Source: Lachnospiraceae bacterium | GTDB lineage: Bacteria; Bacillota; Clostridia; Lachnospirales; Lachnospiraceae | DNA length: 35,000 bases | NCBI GenBank assembly: GCA_030527685.1 | Contig: JAUNAG010000009.1 | Coordinates: 1-35,000 of the forward strand | Direction of reading: 5' to 3' | Shown: positions 1-7,314 of the stretch, one piece after another | Layout: every line of letters begins with the position of its first letter | Position numbering within the stretch: the first letter of the stretch is position 1 | Notes under the pieces: model-generated | Told to the model about the DNA's origin: nothing | Seen by the model: only the letters and a program-made list of their open reading frames with translations | Databases searched by the model: none | Made by a program: the position numbers and the translations under genes

Positions 1-54
1 TGCGGCCATGACGGAGTCATGCTTGCATGAACGGAGTCATGGACATAGCGCGGG
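1..54. repeat. 54-bp direct repeat, copy 1
   Basis: Identical over 54 bases to 180-233. Each copy contains the submotif ACGGAGTCATG twice, and the first of these forms a small hairpin (CATGAC, loop GGA, GTCATG). The copy begins at the window edge, so more units may lie upstream. The 125 bases between the copies are not repeated here. Confidence 0.85.
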
Positions 55-179
55 CTAACCTGTATGAGCAAAAAAGCCATGGAACGAATGTGACAGGGCG
101 ATTTGCGAATGCAGGTGGCGATTGCGGGAATGCGAAGCATGAAGCAATCGTCTTTTGGAAAGGTAGAAAAGACCCGCGA

Positions 180-233
180 TGCGGCCATGACGGAGTCATG
201 CTTGCATGAACGGAGTCATGGACATAGCGCGGG
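180..233. repeat. 54-bp direct repeat, copy 2
   Basis: Second identical copy of 1-54, ending 14 bases before the ATG of the amidohydrolase and just before its ribosome binding site. The repeat contains an ATG that extends the amidohydrolase frame upstream to 206. I read that as chance, because the same codons in copy 1 open an unrelated 60-codon frame. Confidence 0.85.
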
Positions 234-247
234 GAGAAGGAGACAAA

Positions 248-1381
248 ATGGATTTCTTAATTAAAAACGGTACCGTTTATGATCCTGCACGCCATCTGAT
301 GGAGAAGAAGGATGTTGCCTTAGTAGACGGCGTGATTGCCGCTCCGGAAGAAGGAAAGGAATATCGTCAGGTCATCGATGCGGAAGGCTGCATCGTCACG
401 ACAGGTCTGATCGATTATCACGTTCACTATATGAGAGGTGCCAGCGAAGGCGGTGTCAATGCGGATGTTGTTTCTGCCTGCAGCGGTATCACAACAGCTG
501 TAGACGGCGGTACAGCCGGTACAGGACTTTATGAGCATGCGCTTCATACACTGGTTGCAAACTCGCAGGTCCGTTTCCTGAACTATCTGCTGGTTGCTTC
601 CGGCGGACAGTCCAACAACCGATATCCGGAGAATCTGGATCCGGCACTCTTCGATGAGAAGAAGATCGTTGCCATGTTCAAAAAGCATCCGGACAATCTG
701 GTCGGCTTAAAGACACGTATCTCCAACGGCATCATCGAAGGCGAACTTGCAAGAGAGTCTGTTAAGCGCACTGTTGAAATCGCAGAGAAGGCAGGCACAC
801 GTGTCATCGTTCACGTAACAGACTGCTCCATCCCGCTGGACGAGCTTGCTGACATGCTTCGTCCGGGCGATGTGATCTGCCACATCTATCAGGGCAAGGG
901 CAAAAACATCTGCCTCGGTGAAGACGGAAAAGTTCTGCCGGGGCTGCTGAAGGCACGTGAGAGAGGCGTACTCTTTGATGCAAGCAACGGACGCAGCAAC
1001 TATGACCTCACCATCTGTCAGGCAGCTGTAGAGCAGGGCTTTGTACCGGATGTCATCAGCAGTGATATTAACGAGTCCTCCTGCTTCCTGCAGCCGCTGC
1101 ACTCCCTGCCGAGAATTCTTTCCAAGTATCTTGATTTCGGCATGAGCCTGGAGGATGTACTGGACCGTGCAACCATCCGTCCGGCAGAGCTGATCGGTAT
1201 GCCGGAGCTGGGCTCCATGGCAGAGGGCACAACAGGCGATGTTGTCATCCTGAAGCTGAAGAAGAAGGATGTCGAGTATTGCGACATCAACGGCAACACC
1301 TTCATAGGTCATCAGGTACTGGTACCGCAGATGACCTTCATGGAAGGCGAGTGCGTATACTGCCAGGCTGATTTTGCATAA
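248..1381 (+). CDS. cog3964 amidohydrolase (dihydroorotase-like metal-dependent hydrolase)
   Basis: This 377-aa protein belongs to the amidohydrolase superfamily, subgroup cog3964 (EF_0837/Atu3266-like). Members are often misannotated as dihydroorotase; some hydrolyse acetylated substrates such as acetyl-(R)-mandelate. Visible metal-site residues fit the fold: the HVH pair at H58/H60 after strand 1, the bridging lysine K155 in GLKTRIS, H189 in VIVHVTD, H212 in CHIYQG and the catalytic D273 in SSDIN. I chose ATG 248 because GGAGAAGGAGA lies just before it; the in-frame ATG at 206 lies inside the repeat. The aldolase or SelA-like partner common beside this family is not downstream, so any partner would be upstream of the window. 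The family call is firm; the substrate is unknown. Confidence 0.9.
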   Translation: MDFLIKNGTVYDPARHLMEKKDVALVDGVIAAPEEGKEYRQVIDAEGCIVTTGLIDYHVHYMRGASEGGVNADVVSACSGITTAVDGGTAGTGLYEHALHTLVANSQVRFLNYLLVASGGQSNNRYPENLDPALFDEKKIVAMFKKHPDNLVGLKTRISNGIIEGELARESVKRTVEIAEKAGTRVIVHVTDCSIPLDELADMLRPGDVICHIYQGKGKNICLGEDGKVLPGLLKARERGVLFDASNGRSNYDLTICQAAVEQGFVPDVISSDINESSCFLQPLHSLPRILSKYLDFGMSLEDVLDRATIRPAELIGMPELGSMAEGTTGDVVILKLKKKDVEYCDINGNTFIGHQVLVPQMTFMEGECVYCQADFA

Positions 1382-1432
1382 AGAGCGGAAGCGGCATAAA
1401 ATCCGAACATTTGCATCATAAAAGAAAGAGCG

Positions 1433-1470
1433 GGAGACAGTCCGAAAGAAAGGACTGCCTCCTGTTTTTT
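1433..1470 (+). terminator. Rho-independent terminator after amidohydrolase
   Basis: An 11-bp stem (GGAGACAGTCC with GGACTGCCTCC, one mismatch), an 8-base loop and then TGTTTTTT. It ends the amidohydrolase transcript. Confidence 0.85.
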
Positions 1471-1506
1471 CTGTACGGATCAAAAAGTACGGCTTATTTT
1501 TCCGAT

Positions 1507-1542
1507 TTGACACTGTATCGTAAAAGAGAACCTATATATAAT
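1507..1542 (+). promoter_or_regulatory. Candidate promoter for secreted protein gene
   Basis: A perfect TTGACA (1507-1512) and a perfect TATAAT (1537-1542) lie upstream of the 1618 gene, but they are 24 bp apart, too far for one sigma-A promoter. Either the -10 works with a weaker -35 (TGTATC at 1514) or the TTGACA pairs with TATATA at 1533. The region is a promoter; the exact boxes are unsure. Confidence 0.45.
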
Positions 1543-1617
1543 AGTAAATATGGAACGGAAATATCGGATCCGATGTTTCCGAAACCATGAAAGAATAAAG
1601 ACAGGAGTGGGGAAGAG

Positions 1618-3168
1618 ATGAGAAGGAAAAAGATGACCAACGCAGTGAGTGCAGTTGTTCTGGCAGCCGGTCTTGCTGTATGCAGCATCAATGTGTCCGC
1701 TGCAGCAGATGCATCGGAGCAGGCAGCCGCACAGGGACCGGATCTAAGCATTACTTCGGAGTGGACCGGTGAGAATGTCCTCTCTTTTTATGCAGACGGA
1801 ATTGCTCTCCCGCTTGATATGAATTCCTTTGTTCTGCTGGAGAACTACAGCTCGGAGCGCTATGTGTATCTGGAGACCTATCAGCAGGACGGAACAGTCG
1901 GCGATATGCTGCTGCTTGAGACGCGGGACCGCGATTCGGTAACAGAGGCAGATTTTGATCCGGAGCATTCCTCTTACCTGGAAACCCTGATTAAAAACGA
2001 TGACTGGTTTCCGGGAACAATGCAGACAGACGCAGCAGCAATTGAAGTGGCGGGGCATCGCGCGCTGGAGGCAGGCTATTCCTGGAGTAATCAGAACGGT
2101 GTAGAATATCAGATGTGCAAAATCATCATTGATACAGACAACGCCGTTACAGTGCTTCTTTACGGTGGGTCTGCTTCTGATGTGACAACTGCAATTGACT
2201 GGGCGAACTATATTGCATCCTATATCTATCCGGTCGGTGCTGCAGGAGAAACAAATGCAGAGCAGACGGGAGAAAGGGAAACGAACGCCGGGCAGACCGG
2301 AGAGGCGGCAGATAACACTGACCAGACCGGACAGGCTGCGGAACAGAATACGGAAGCGGTAGCGGTCATCGATCCGGCAGTCTATGCGGATTTTACATCT
2401 GCTTATGAGAACGGCTATACCTCTGTGATCGAGGCAAACGGCTGGAAGATGACGATCCCGAATGATTTCTCAAACATCAGAAAGTTCAATGCCTATGGAG
2501 TCATGGCAATCAGAGATGCCGACAACGCGATTTATTATATTAACAGAGGAGAGACCGAGCAGGTTGATGCCATGGCAATTCTGCGGGAAGCCTGTGAGGC
2601 GGACGGAAAGTTTGACGGCAGCTTCCTTACGACCTGGACGAATCTGCAGGTCAACGGACTGACTGCGGCTGCCGGAGCTTATCAGTCAGAGAAGACAGAC
2701 TGCATCACCTGTGTTGTTCTTACCGGCAGCGGTACCTATGTGGAATTCCGTTTTCAGGAACCGAGAAGAGAGCAGTATGCAGCACATGAAATCTTCAATA
2801 TGGCACTGCAGCGTCTGGTCTATGATCAGGGCGAGGTGAGCGAAGAACTTCAGCAGCTGGTGAATACGATTTCCGGACTTTATCAGGATTACTACACGAA
2901 ATATCTGCAGAACGGCTACCTCGGAGCTGTATCCATGGCGGTTGATTATACAAAACTGGACAATGCGTGGACATCATTCTACGCCTATGAGCCGAAGAAC
3001 TTTGCAGAATCAGATTACAAGACACAGATGGGAACAAAACTCGAGTCGATGAGACAGGAGTTCCAGAATGTGATTAACGGAGCCGCCGAGAACGCACTGA
3101 TTCAGGCAGGAGACCAGGCAGTCTGGGGAATTGTCAGCGGAATCGGAGAGATGCTCGGCATCGGCTGA
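1618..3168 (+). CDS. Secreted protein of unknown function, two domains joined by a QTGE-repeat linker
   Basis: This 516-aa protein has an N-terminal signal peptide (basic MRRKK, hydrophobic stretch to about residue 25, likely cleavage near VSAAA at 28-30) and no later membrane span or sortase motif. A globular region at about 40-205 is followed by a linker at about 208-245 of imperfect NAxQTGE units rich in Glu, Gln and Thr, then a second region to the end that is helical after about 410. No lipobox is visible, since the Cys at 22 lies inside the hydrophobic core. I do not recognise the family. A 57-aa membrane protein follows after 15 bases with its own ribosome binding site, suggesting co-expression. 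AGGAG lies about 10 bases before the ATG. Confidence 0.8.
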   Translation: MRRKKMTNAVSAVVLAAGLAVCSINVSAAADASEQAAAQGPDLSITSEWTGENVLSFYADGIALPLDMNSFVLLENYSSERYVYLETYQQDGTVGDMLLLETRDRDSVTEADFDPEHSSYLETLIKNDDWFPGTMQTDAAAIEVAGHRALEAGYSWSNQNGVEYQMCKIIIDTDNAVTVLLYGGSASDVTTAIDWANYIASYIYPVGAAGETNAEQTGERETNAGQTGEAADNTDQTGQAAEQNTEAVAVIDPAVYADFTSAYENGYTSVIEANGWKMTIPNDFSNIRKFNAYGVMAIRDADNAIYYINRGETEQVDAMAILREACEADGKFDGSFLTTWTNLQVNGLTAAAGAYQSEKTDCITCVVLTGSGTYVEFRFQEPRREQYAAHEIFNMALQRLVYDQGEVSEELQQLVNTISGLYQDYYTKYLQNGYLGAVSMAVDYTKLDNAWTSFYAYEPKNFAESDYKTQMGTKLESMRQEFQNVINGAAENALIQAGDQAVWGIVSGIGEMLGIG

Positions 3169-3183
3169 GAAAGGAGTATCAAT

Positions 3184-3357
3184 ATGATCAGCTTTTTAGT
3201 TACTTTAGGATTGATCTGGATCGGATTAAAGATCTTAACTGCTATTGTGGCACTTCCGTTTCATATCCTCGGATGGATTCTGAATATGCCTCTCGGAGCA
3301 ATCTTCTGGATTGTACTTCTCTATTATCTTTACAGAGAACTGAGGAAAAGAAGATAA
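3184..3357 (+). CDS. 57-aa two-helix membrane protein
   Basis: Short frame starting MISFLVTLGLIWIGL and ending YLYRELRKRR. Two hydrophobic segments (about 3-27 and 32-48) are separated by a short turn (GWILNMPLG), with a strongly basic C-terminus that should face the cytoplasm. AAAGGAG lies 7-8 bases before the ATG, and the gene begins 15 bases after the secreted-protein stop, so the two are probably one operon. It may help export or anchor the upstream product, but that is speculation. No family recognised. Confidence 0.7.
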   Translation: MISFLVTLGLIWIGLKILTAIVALPFHILGWILNMPLGAIFWIVLLYYLYRELRKRR

Positions 3358-3397
3358 GAAGCTTATAAAGCGGCTGCGTTCATTTTGAGAGAATCTC

Positions 3398-3426
3398 TTG
3401 ATGCAATCGCAAAAGCAGAATATAAT
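3398..3426 (+). promoter_or_regulatory. Sigma-A promoter of DUF4317 gene
   Basis: TTGATG at 3398-3403 and a perfect TATAAT at 3421-3426, separated by exactly 17 bp. The expected start near 3433 gives a leader of about 60 bases before the TTG start codon. Confidence 0.75.
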
Positions 3427-3442
3427 GCAGTTCTGACAGTTT

Positions 3443-3463
3443 GCCCGGCACGAGGTGCCGGGC
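3443..3463 (+). other. GC-rich hairpin in DUF4317 leader
   Basis: Perfect 8-bp stem GCCCGGCA / TGCCGGGC with loop CGAGG, about 10 bases after the predicted transcription start and 16 bases before the ribosome binding site. No T-run follows, so it is not a standard terminator. It may stabilise the 5' end or bind a regulator. Confidence 0.6.
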
Positions 3464-3493
3464 GCTGTAATGTTGAAAAGGGGAGAATCAAAA

Positions 3494-4564
3494 TTGACAA
3501 AATCTGATATCGCAGAACTCGGAAAACAGATTAAAAACGGCACAAAGACAGCCGAGAACATCATTGACTGGGTATACGGCTGCTATGTTGATAACGAAAA
3601 CCATGTCTTATGGGAGAAGGTGAGACGCCTTCACGAGCTTGACGAGGATGACCGCTTCCGCCAGGTTTCCATTATTGCAGATACGCTGAAGACATCACTC
3701 GGCAAAGAGGTCTTTGCGGCAGAGCTGGAAGCGCAGGCAGAAGATCTGCTGGATCTCCGCAAGGCAGATCCGTGCAAAGCGGACGGAGTCGCTGCATGTG
3801 AAGAACTTCGCGATACAGTGATTGAAAATGTTCTGCACACCGATCCCTACTACCTCTCAATCGCCAGAATTGTCTATGACGTTCCGACAAAGGCAAAGGA
3901 CGGCAGCCGTCTGGAGGACGGAGAATTTGTCTACGACGCACTGGTGGTTTCCATCTGCCCGGCAAAGCTGTCGACTGCTGCACTTGGCTTTGATGACGGA
4001 GAGATCCGTGAACTCGCACAGAGATGGGAGATAAAGAAGCCGGTGAGAGGCTTCCTCTATCCTGCATTCTCAGACCGGACAGAGGACCGCAACATGGTGC
4101 TCTTAAGATCAAAGATTCCGGAGGAGGAGACACTGTTCTCAGCTGTATTTGCCATCCGTGAAGTTCCGGCATCTGTCGAGACACAGAAGGCGAAGTTCGG
4201 AGAATTCCTTGTATCCCTCGATGTCACGATGGAAGAGGCAGCGGCAATTTCTTCCAATATCATTGAGCAGGCAGATGAATTCACCGATGGCATCATCCGC
4301 AAGGATCAGCTGCAGCAGATCGTCGAGCAGGCGGGCGCATCAGTCGAGAACTTTGACGAGGCCTATGCCTCCTGCACAGAGAGCGGCGACGTCTCGGCAG
4401 AGGTTGTCAGCGCTGCCAATACCGTCATTTCGACAGATACCTGCAGCATTCATATTTCAACGGACAAGTCGGAGATGATTAAGAAGCAGACCATCGACGG
4501 CGTGAGCTATATTCTGGTGCCGGTAGACGGAGAAGTGACCGTAAACGGTGTACAGGTGAGGTAA
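3494..4564 (+). CDS. DUF4317 family protein, TTG start
   Basis: This protein of about 356 aa begins (M)TKSDIAELGKQIKNG, resembling the conserved opening of the Firmicutes DUF4317 family, and carries the family's GCYVDNENHV segment near residue 30. No catalytic motif, signal peptide or membrane span is visible, so it is probably cytosolic; the family's function is unknown. I place the start at TTG 3494 because GGGGAG ends 8 bases before it and the family N-terminus matches there. The in-frame ATG at 3455 lies inside the leader hairpin and lacks a ribosome binding site. It has its own promoter and is followed by a strong terminator. Confidence 0.85.
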   Translation: MTKSDIAELGKQIKNGTKTAENIIDWVYGCYVDNENHVLWEKVRRLHELDEDDRFRQVSIIADTLKTSLGKEVFAAELEAQAEDLLDLRKADPCKADGVAACEELRDTVIENVLHTDPYYLSIARIVYDVPTKAKDGSRLEDGEFVYDALVVSICPAKLSTAALGFDDGEIRELAQRWEIKKPVRGFLYPAFSDRTEDRNMVLLRSKIPEEETLFSAVFAIREVPASVETQKAKFGEFLVSLDVTMEEAAAISSNIIEQADEFTDGIIRKDQLQQIVEQAGASVENFDEAYASCTESGDVSAEVVSAANTVISTDTCSIHISTDKSEMIKKQTIDGVSYILVPVDGEVTVNGVQVR

Positions 4565-4630
4565 AACCAAAATAGAAAAAACGCGTATCTGCTATATGCG
4601 AAAAGGCTGCGGATACATGCGGGATAAGAA

Positions 4631-4672
4631 CGAAAAGGAGCTGTGATCGATATAGGTCACAGCTCCTTTTCG
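4631..4672. terminator. Bidirectional terminator between convergent genes
   Basis: Perfect 16-bp stem (4631-4646 with 4657-4672) and a 10-base loop. The stem has AAAA on its left arm and TTTT on its right, so it can end both the DUF4317 transcript (plus) and the flavodoxin-like transcript (minus). Confidence 0.85.
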
Positions 4673-4735
4673 CAGTCCGGGAAATTTCGCCGGATTTACA
4701 GGATTTGAGGGCTTTGTACAAGGTGTGAGTCTGTT

Positions 4736-5293
4736 TTAAACTTCGCGTCCGAATGCTTCTGCCTTCTCCAGAGCATCGCGGAGATTCTCCGGATTCTCAA
4801 GTCCGTAAACGCGGATGACACCTCTGTCCTTGATCGGATCCTCCTGATTCAGATAGCCGAAAACATATTTATAGGTATCGAGCAGCGGCTGATATTCCCA
4901 CTCATCTGCGAGCTCACCGGCAACAAAAAGACCTGTTTCCTTAATGCTGAGAGGTCTTAAGCCGCCTGCACCGCCATAGGCATACAGCTTGTCGATTGCA
5001 GCCTTGATCTGTGCCGGGAAGTTGAACCAGTAGAGCGGAGTGACGATCTGAAGCATATCACAGGTTTCCAGAAGTTCTGCCAGCTCGTTGAAGTCATCAT
5101 CCTGGCAGCAGGCCTTGCCCTTGCTCCAGCAGCCGTTACATCCGCGGCAGCCCTTCAGATTTTTTGCGCCGGCATCAAACCAGACAACTTCGTGTCCTGC
5201 TTCAAGCGCACCTTTTTCAAAGGCCTTTGCCATCTTTAAGGTATTGCCGTTACGTCTCGGGCTTCCGGTTAAAATTAAGATCTTTTTGGACAT
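4736..5293 (-). CDS. Flavodoxin-like NAD(P)H-dependent FMN reductase with cysteine cluster
   Basis: This 185-aa protein opens with MSKKILILTGSPRRNGNT, the phosphate-binding loop of the NADPH-dependent FMN reductase / iron-sulfur flavoprotein group. A cysteine motif follows (CRGCNGC at C49/C52/C55 plus CC at 62-63), which may bind an Fe-S cluster or act in redox chemistry, and then TPLYWFNFPAQIK, typical of the flavin site. It is cytosolic. It is divergent from an HxlR regulator, a common arrangement in which the regulator senses electrophiles or redox stress and controls the reductase. The exact substrate cannot be told. Confidence 0.88.
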   Translation of the reverse strand: MSKKILILTGSPRRNGNTLKMAKAFEKGALEAGHEVVWFDAGAKNLKGCRGCNGCWSKGKACCQDDDFNELAELLETCDMLQIVTPLYWFNFPAQIKAAIDKLYAYGGAGGLRPLSIKETGLFVAGELADEWEYQPLLDTYKYVFGYLNQEDPIKDRGVIRVYGLENPENLRDALEKAEAFGREV

Positions 5294-5348
5294 TTATAGT
5301 TCCTCCTGCGTTCTTGTGTTCGGGGGTTGATTTTCTGCTTGTAGTTTT

Positions 5349-5376
5349 ATTATACTGACTCCAGAAAGTGAAACAA
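5349..5376 (-). promoter_or_regulatory. Promoter of flavodoxin-like reductase gene
   Basis: On the minus strand TTGTTT (5376-5371) is followed after 16 bp by a perfect TATAAT (5354-5349). The HxlR-side inverted repeats abut its -35 box, which fits repression. Confidence 0.65.
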
Positions 5377-5424
5377 GTACGCAAAAATATGGTACATAGT
5401 ATCATAAAACTGACTATAGATACT
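5377..5424. promoter_or_regulatory. Candidate HxlR operator dyads
   Basis: Two inverted repeats lie between the divergent genes: GTAC-N11-GTAC (5377-5395) and AGTATC-N15-GATACT (5398-5424). Winged-helix HxlR dimers bind such spaced dyads. The second covers the region just before the hxlR ribosome binding site, suggesting autoregulation. The assignment to HxlR is inferred from position. Confidence 0.5.
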
Positions 5425-5438
5425 GGAGGATACAGGAG

Positions 5439-5807
5439 ATGAAAGAAATCGGCACCTACGAGGACTATCTGGTAGATGTGAAGAAAGGAATTGTGACAGA
5501 CCTGGGGAATTGTCCGGTGACACCGCTCCTTCAGATGCTGCAGGGAAAGTGGAAGACACAGATCCTCTATGAACTCTGCATCTATGACGTTGTGCGCTTC
5601 GGACAGCTGAAGAAAGAACTGCCGGGTATCACGAATACGATGCTGACCAACGCACTTCGTGAACTGGAAGCAGACGGTTTCATTCACCGTGAGCAGTACA
5701 ACGAGATTCCTCCCCGTGTGGAATATTCTTTTACGGAGAGAGGAAAAGATCTGCTCCCGATCTTTTACGAAATTACAAAATGGGGCTTCAAACATGAAAT
5801 CAAATGA
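5439..5807 (+). CDS. HxlR-family winged-helix transcriptional regulator
   Basis: This 122-aa protein shows the family core: a cysteine near the N-terminus (GNCPVTPLLQMLQGKWKT), the LQGKWKTQILYEL helix, FGQLKKELPGITNTMLTNAL as the recognition region, and a wing around IPPRVEYSFTERGKDLLP. HxlR proteins such as HypR and YodB sense reactive electrophiles or oxidants through the conserved cysteine. GGAGGATACAGGAG precedes the ATG. It is divergent from the flavodoxin-like reductase, its likely target. Unusually, the TerB gene begins 14 bases inside this gene, so the regulator appears to be the first gene of the TerB/ATPase/helicase row. Confidence 0.92.
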   Translation: MKEIGTYEDYLVDVKKGIVTDLGNCPVTPLLQMLQGKWKTQILYELCIYDVVRFGQLKKELPGITNTMLTNALRELEADGFIHREQYNEIPPRVEYSFTERGKDLLPIFYEITKWGFKHEIK

Positions 5808-7314
5808 CTGGGCAGACCGGATCTTTTTTGATGAGTACATGGAAGACAGGCAGAGAGAAAAGGCATATTCCGACGATCGCTTCGATTATACGAAGCAGGG
5901 ACGGGCTTACACCGACGAGCCGATCCGCCTCTCGCCGGAACGGAAGAAATCGATGCCTCCGAAGGAATACCGTCAGATGCGCAATCTGGCAGTCGGCCCC
6001 GTATTCGACCGCTATAATGAGGCCAAGATCTTTTATCTGCAGGCAAAGTTCATGGAGAATTTTGAGGATGACTGTCCCTACGAGAAGCCGGTGATCCACT
6101 ATTTCCCCACGTACCAGAGCCTTTCCATGCCAGAGCTGCGCGGGTACTTTACCTGGCGCACGGAACTTCGGAAGGGAAATCTGGAAAAGACTTCGCTGAG
6201 CTACGCCTTTCTTTATGTCTATGAACTCCTGCATCTGATCGGCTCGCCCAATGCGGAAAAAGGCTTTGAGAAACTTCGCGGGTTTTATGAGGAGTACAGG
6301 AAGCTGGATGCCGGAATCGAGCGCTATGTGAAGCAGTGGATTGTGGACTACGCCATCTATTATGATCTGCCGGCAGAGTGGATCCGGGATTTTCTGGATA
6401 CAGAGTTTGAAGATGCACTGGTGACACTTCAGGACTGTCAGACGGCAGAAGATGAGGAATTGTTCAGGGCTGTTGCCAGACTTTCGACCTATCACCTCGA
6501 TAAGTCCCGGGCGTATAAGCTGTATCCGGAAGAACTGATGCATGCAGTCTGTACAGTTTACCGGAAGATCGATGCACGCTACCGCAAAAGGTACGAGCGA
6601 CCGTATACGCAGAAGCTCTACGGGAATCCGGGAACACTGCGCTATCCGCTTTTCCGAAGCGCGGTCTTTTACAATCCGAAGCGCATAGAGCATTACGAAT
6701 ACTGTGCAAGTAAGCTGCAGAAATATATCTGCGAGCAGAACAGATGGAGTCTCGAGCGAGGCTACCTGTCTGCGCAGACCAGCCGGGAACTGGGAGTGTT
6801 TCTGCGTGCAGCAGACAGGCTGATCCGCGAACACTACGGAGTCAGGCCGCTTTTAAAGCCGGGAGCCGAGAGCAAAACAGTGGTGCAGCTTCTGACAGAA
6901 GCCATCACGAAAGAGAGTGCAGAGAAGAAGAGAGCAGCAAAGCCGAAGGTGGAGTTTGATCTCAGCAAGCTTTCGGGCATTCGCCGCAGTTCCGATGCAG
7001 TCGGTGAGAGACTGATGACAGAGGAAGAGCGCTACATCGAGGAACCTGCTGCGGCAGAGACAGATCAGGAGCCGGCTGCAGAAAACGACTGTATTCTTTC
7101 GGGAAATGCACTCCGCTTTATGCAGCTGCTGCTCTACGGCGGAGATCTGTCCGGCTTTTTATCACAGAATCACCTGATGGCATCCGTTCTGGCGGAGTCC
7201 GTCAATGAAGATCTTTTTGATGAATTTGCAGATACCGTCATTGAATTTGACGGCGATACGCCGGTCATCGTGGAAGATTACAGCGATGACCTGAAAGGAA
7301 TGATACCGAGTTGA
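5794..7314 (+). CDS. sngA: TerB_N/TerB_C domain protein (Shango SngA-like)
   Basis: 506 aa. Residues about 97-170 carry the TerB_N signature (HYFPTYQSLSMPELRGYF, WRTELRKGN, SYAFLYVYELLHLIG). The C-terminus, about 430-506, has the TerB_C pattern ending in NEDLFDEFADTVIEFDGD and VEDYSDDLKG. It has no signal peptide or membrane span. Such proteins are predicted partners of ATPase/helicase pairs in Ter-linked DNA-processing systems and in the three-gene Shango anti-phage system. I start it at ATG 5794, inside the 3' end of hxlR, because the domain begins there; the longer frame from 5659 would run through hxlR. It overlaps the ATPase start by 4 bases, indicating translational coupling. The domain call is firm; the role in phage defence is inferred. 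Confidence 0.85.
   Translation: MKSNDWADRIFFDEYMEDRQREKAYSDDRFDYTKQGRAYTDEPIRLSPERKKSMPPKEYRQMRNLAVGPVFDRYNEAKIFYLQAKFMENFEDDCPYEKPVIHYFPTYQSLSMPELRGYFTWRTELRKGNLEKTSLSYAFLYVYELLHLIGSPNAEKGFEKLRGFYEEYRKLDAGIERYVKQWIVDYAIYYDLPAEWIRDFLDTEFEDALVTLQDCQTAEDEELFRAVARLSTYHLDKSRAYKLYPEELMHAVCTVYRKIDARYRKRYERPYTQKLYGNPGTLRYPLFRSAVFYNPKRIEHYEYCASKLQKYICEQNRWSLERGYLSAQTSRELGVFLRAADRLIREHYGVRPLLKPGAESKTVVQLLTEAITKESAEKKRAAKPKVEFDLSKLSGIRRSSDAVGERLMTEEERYIEEPAAAETDQEPAAENDCILSGNALRFMQLLLYGGDLSGFLSQNHLMASVLAESVNEDLFDEFADTVIEFDGDTPVIVEDYSDDLKGMIPS

Noticed and set aside
27..209. 60-codon plus-strand frame between the two 54-bp repeats
   Set aside because: Its start codon lies in the repeat, there is no ribosome binding site, the composition is unlike a protein, and the same repeat codons open the amidohydrolase frame by chance.
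707..1513. Long minus-strand frame opposite the amidohydrolase
   Set aside because: No ribosome binding site, no recognisable domain, and cysteine-rich composition typical of an antisense shadow.
3443..3463. Terminator after the 57-aa gene
   Set aside because: The hairpin lacks a T-run and lies downstream of the next gene's promoter.
5659..5793. N-terminal extension of the TerB protein
   Set aside because: It lies inside hxlR in another frame, and the conserved TerB protein starts at ATG 5794.
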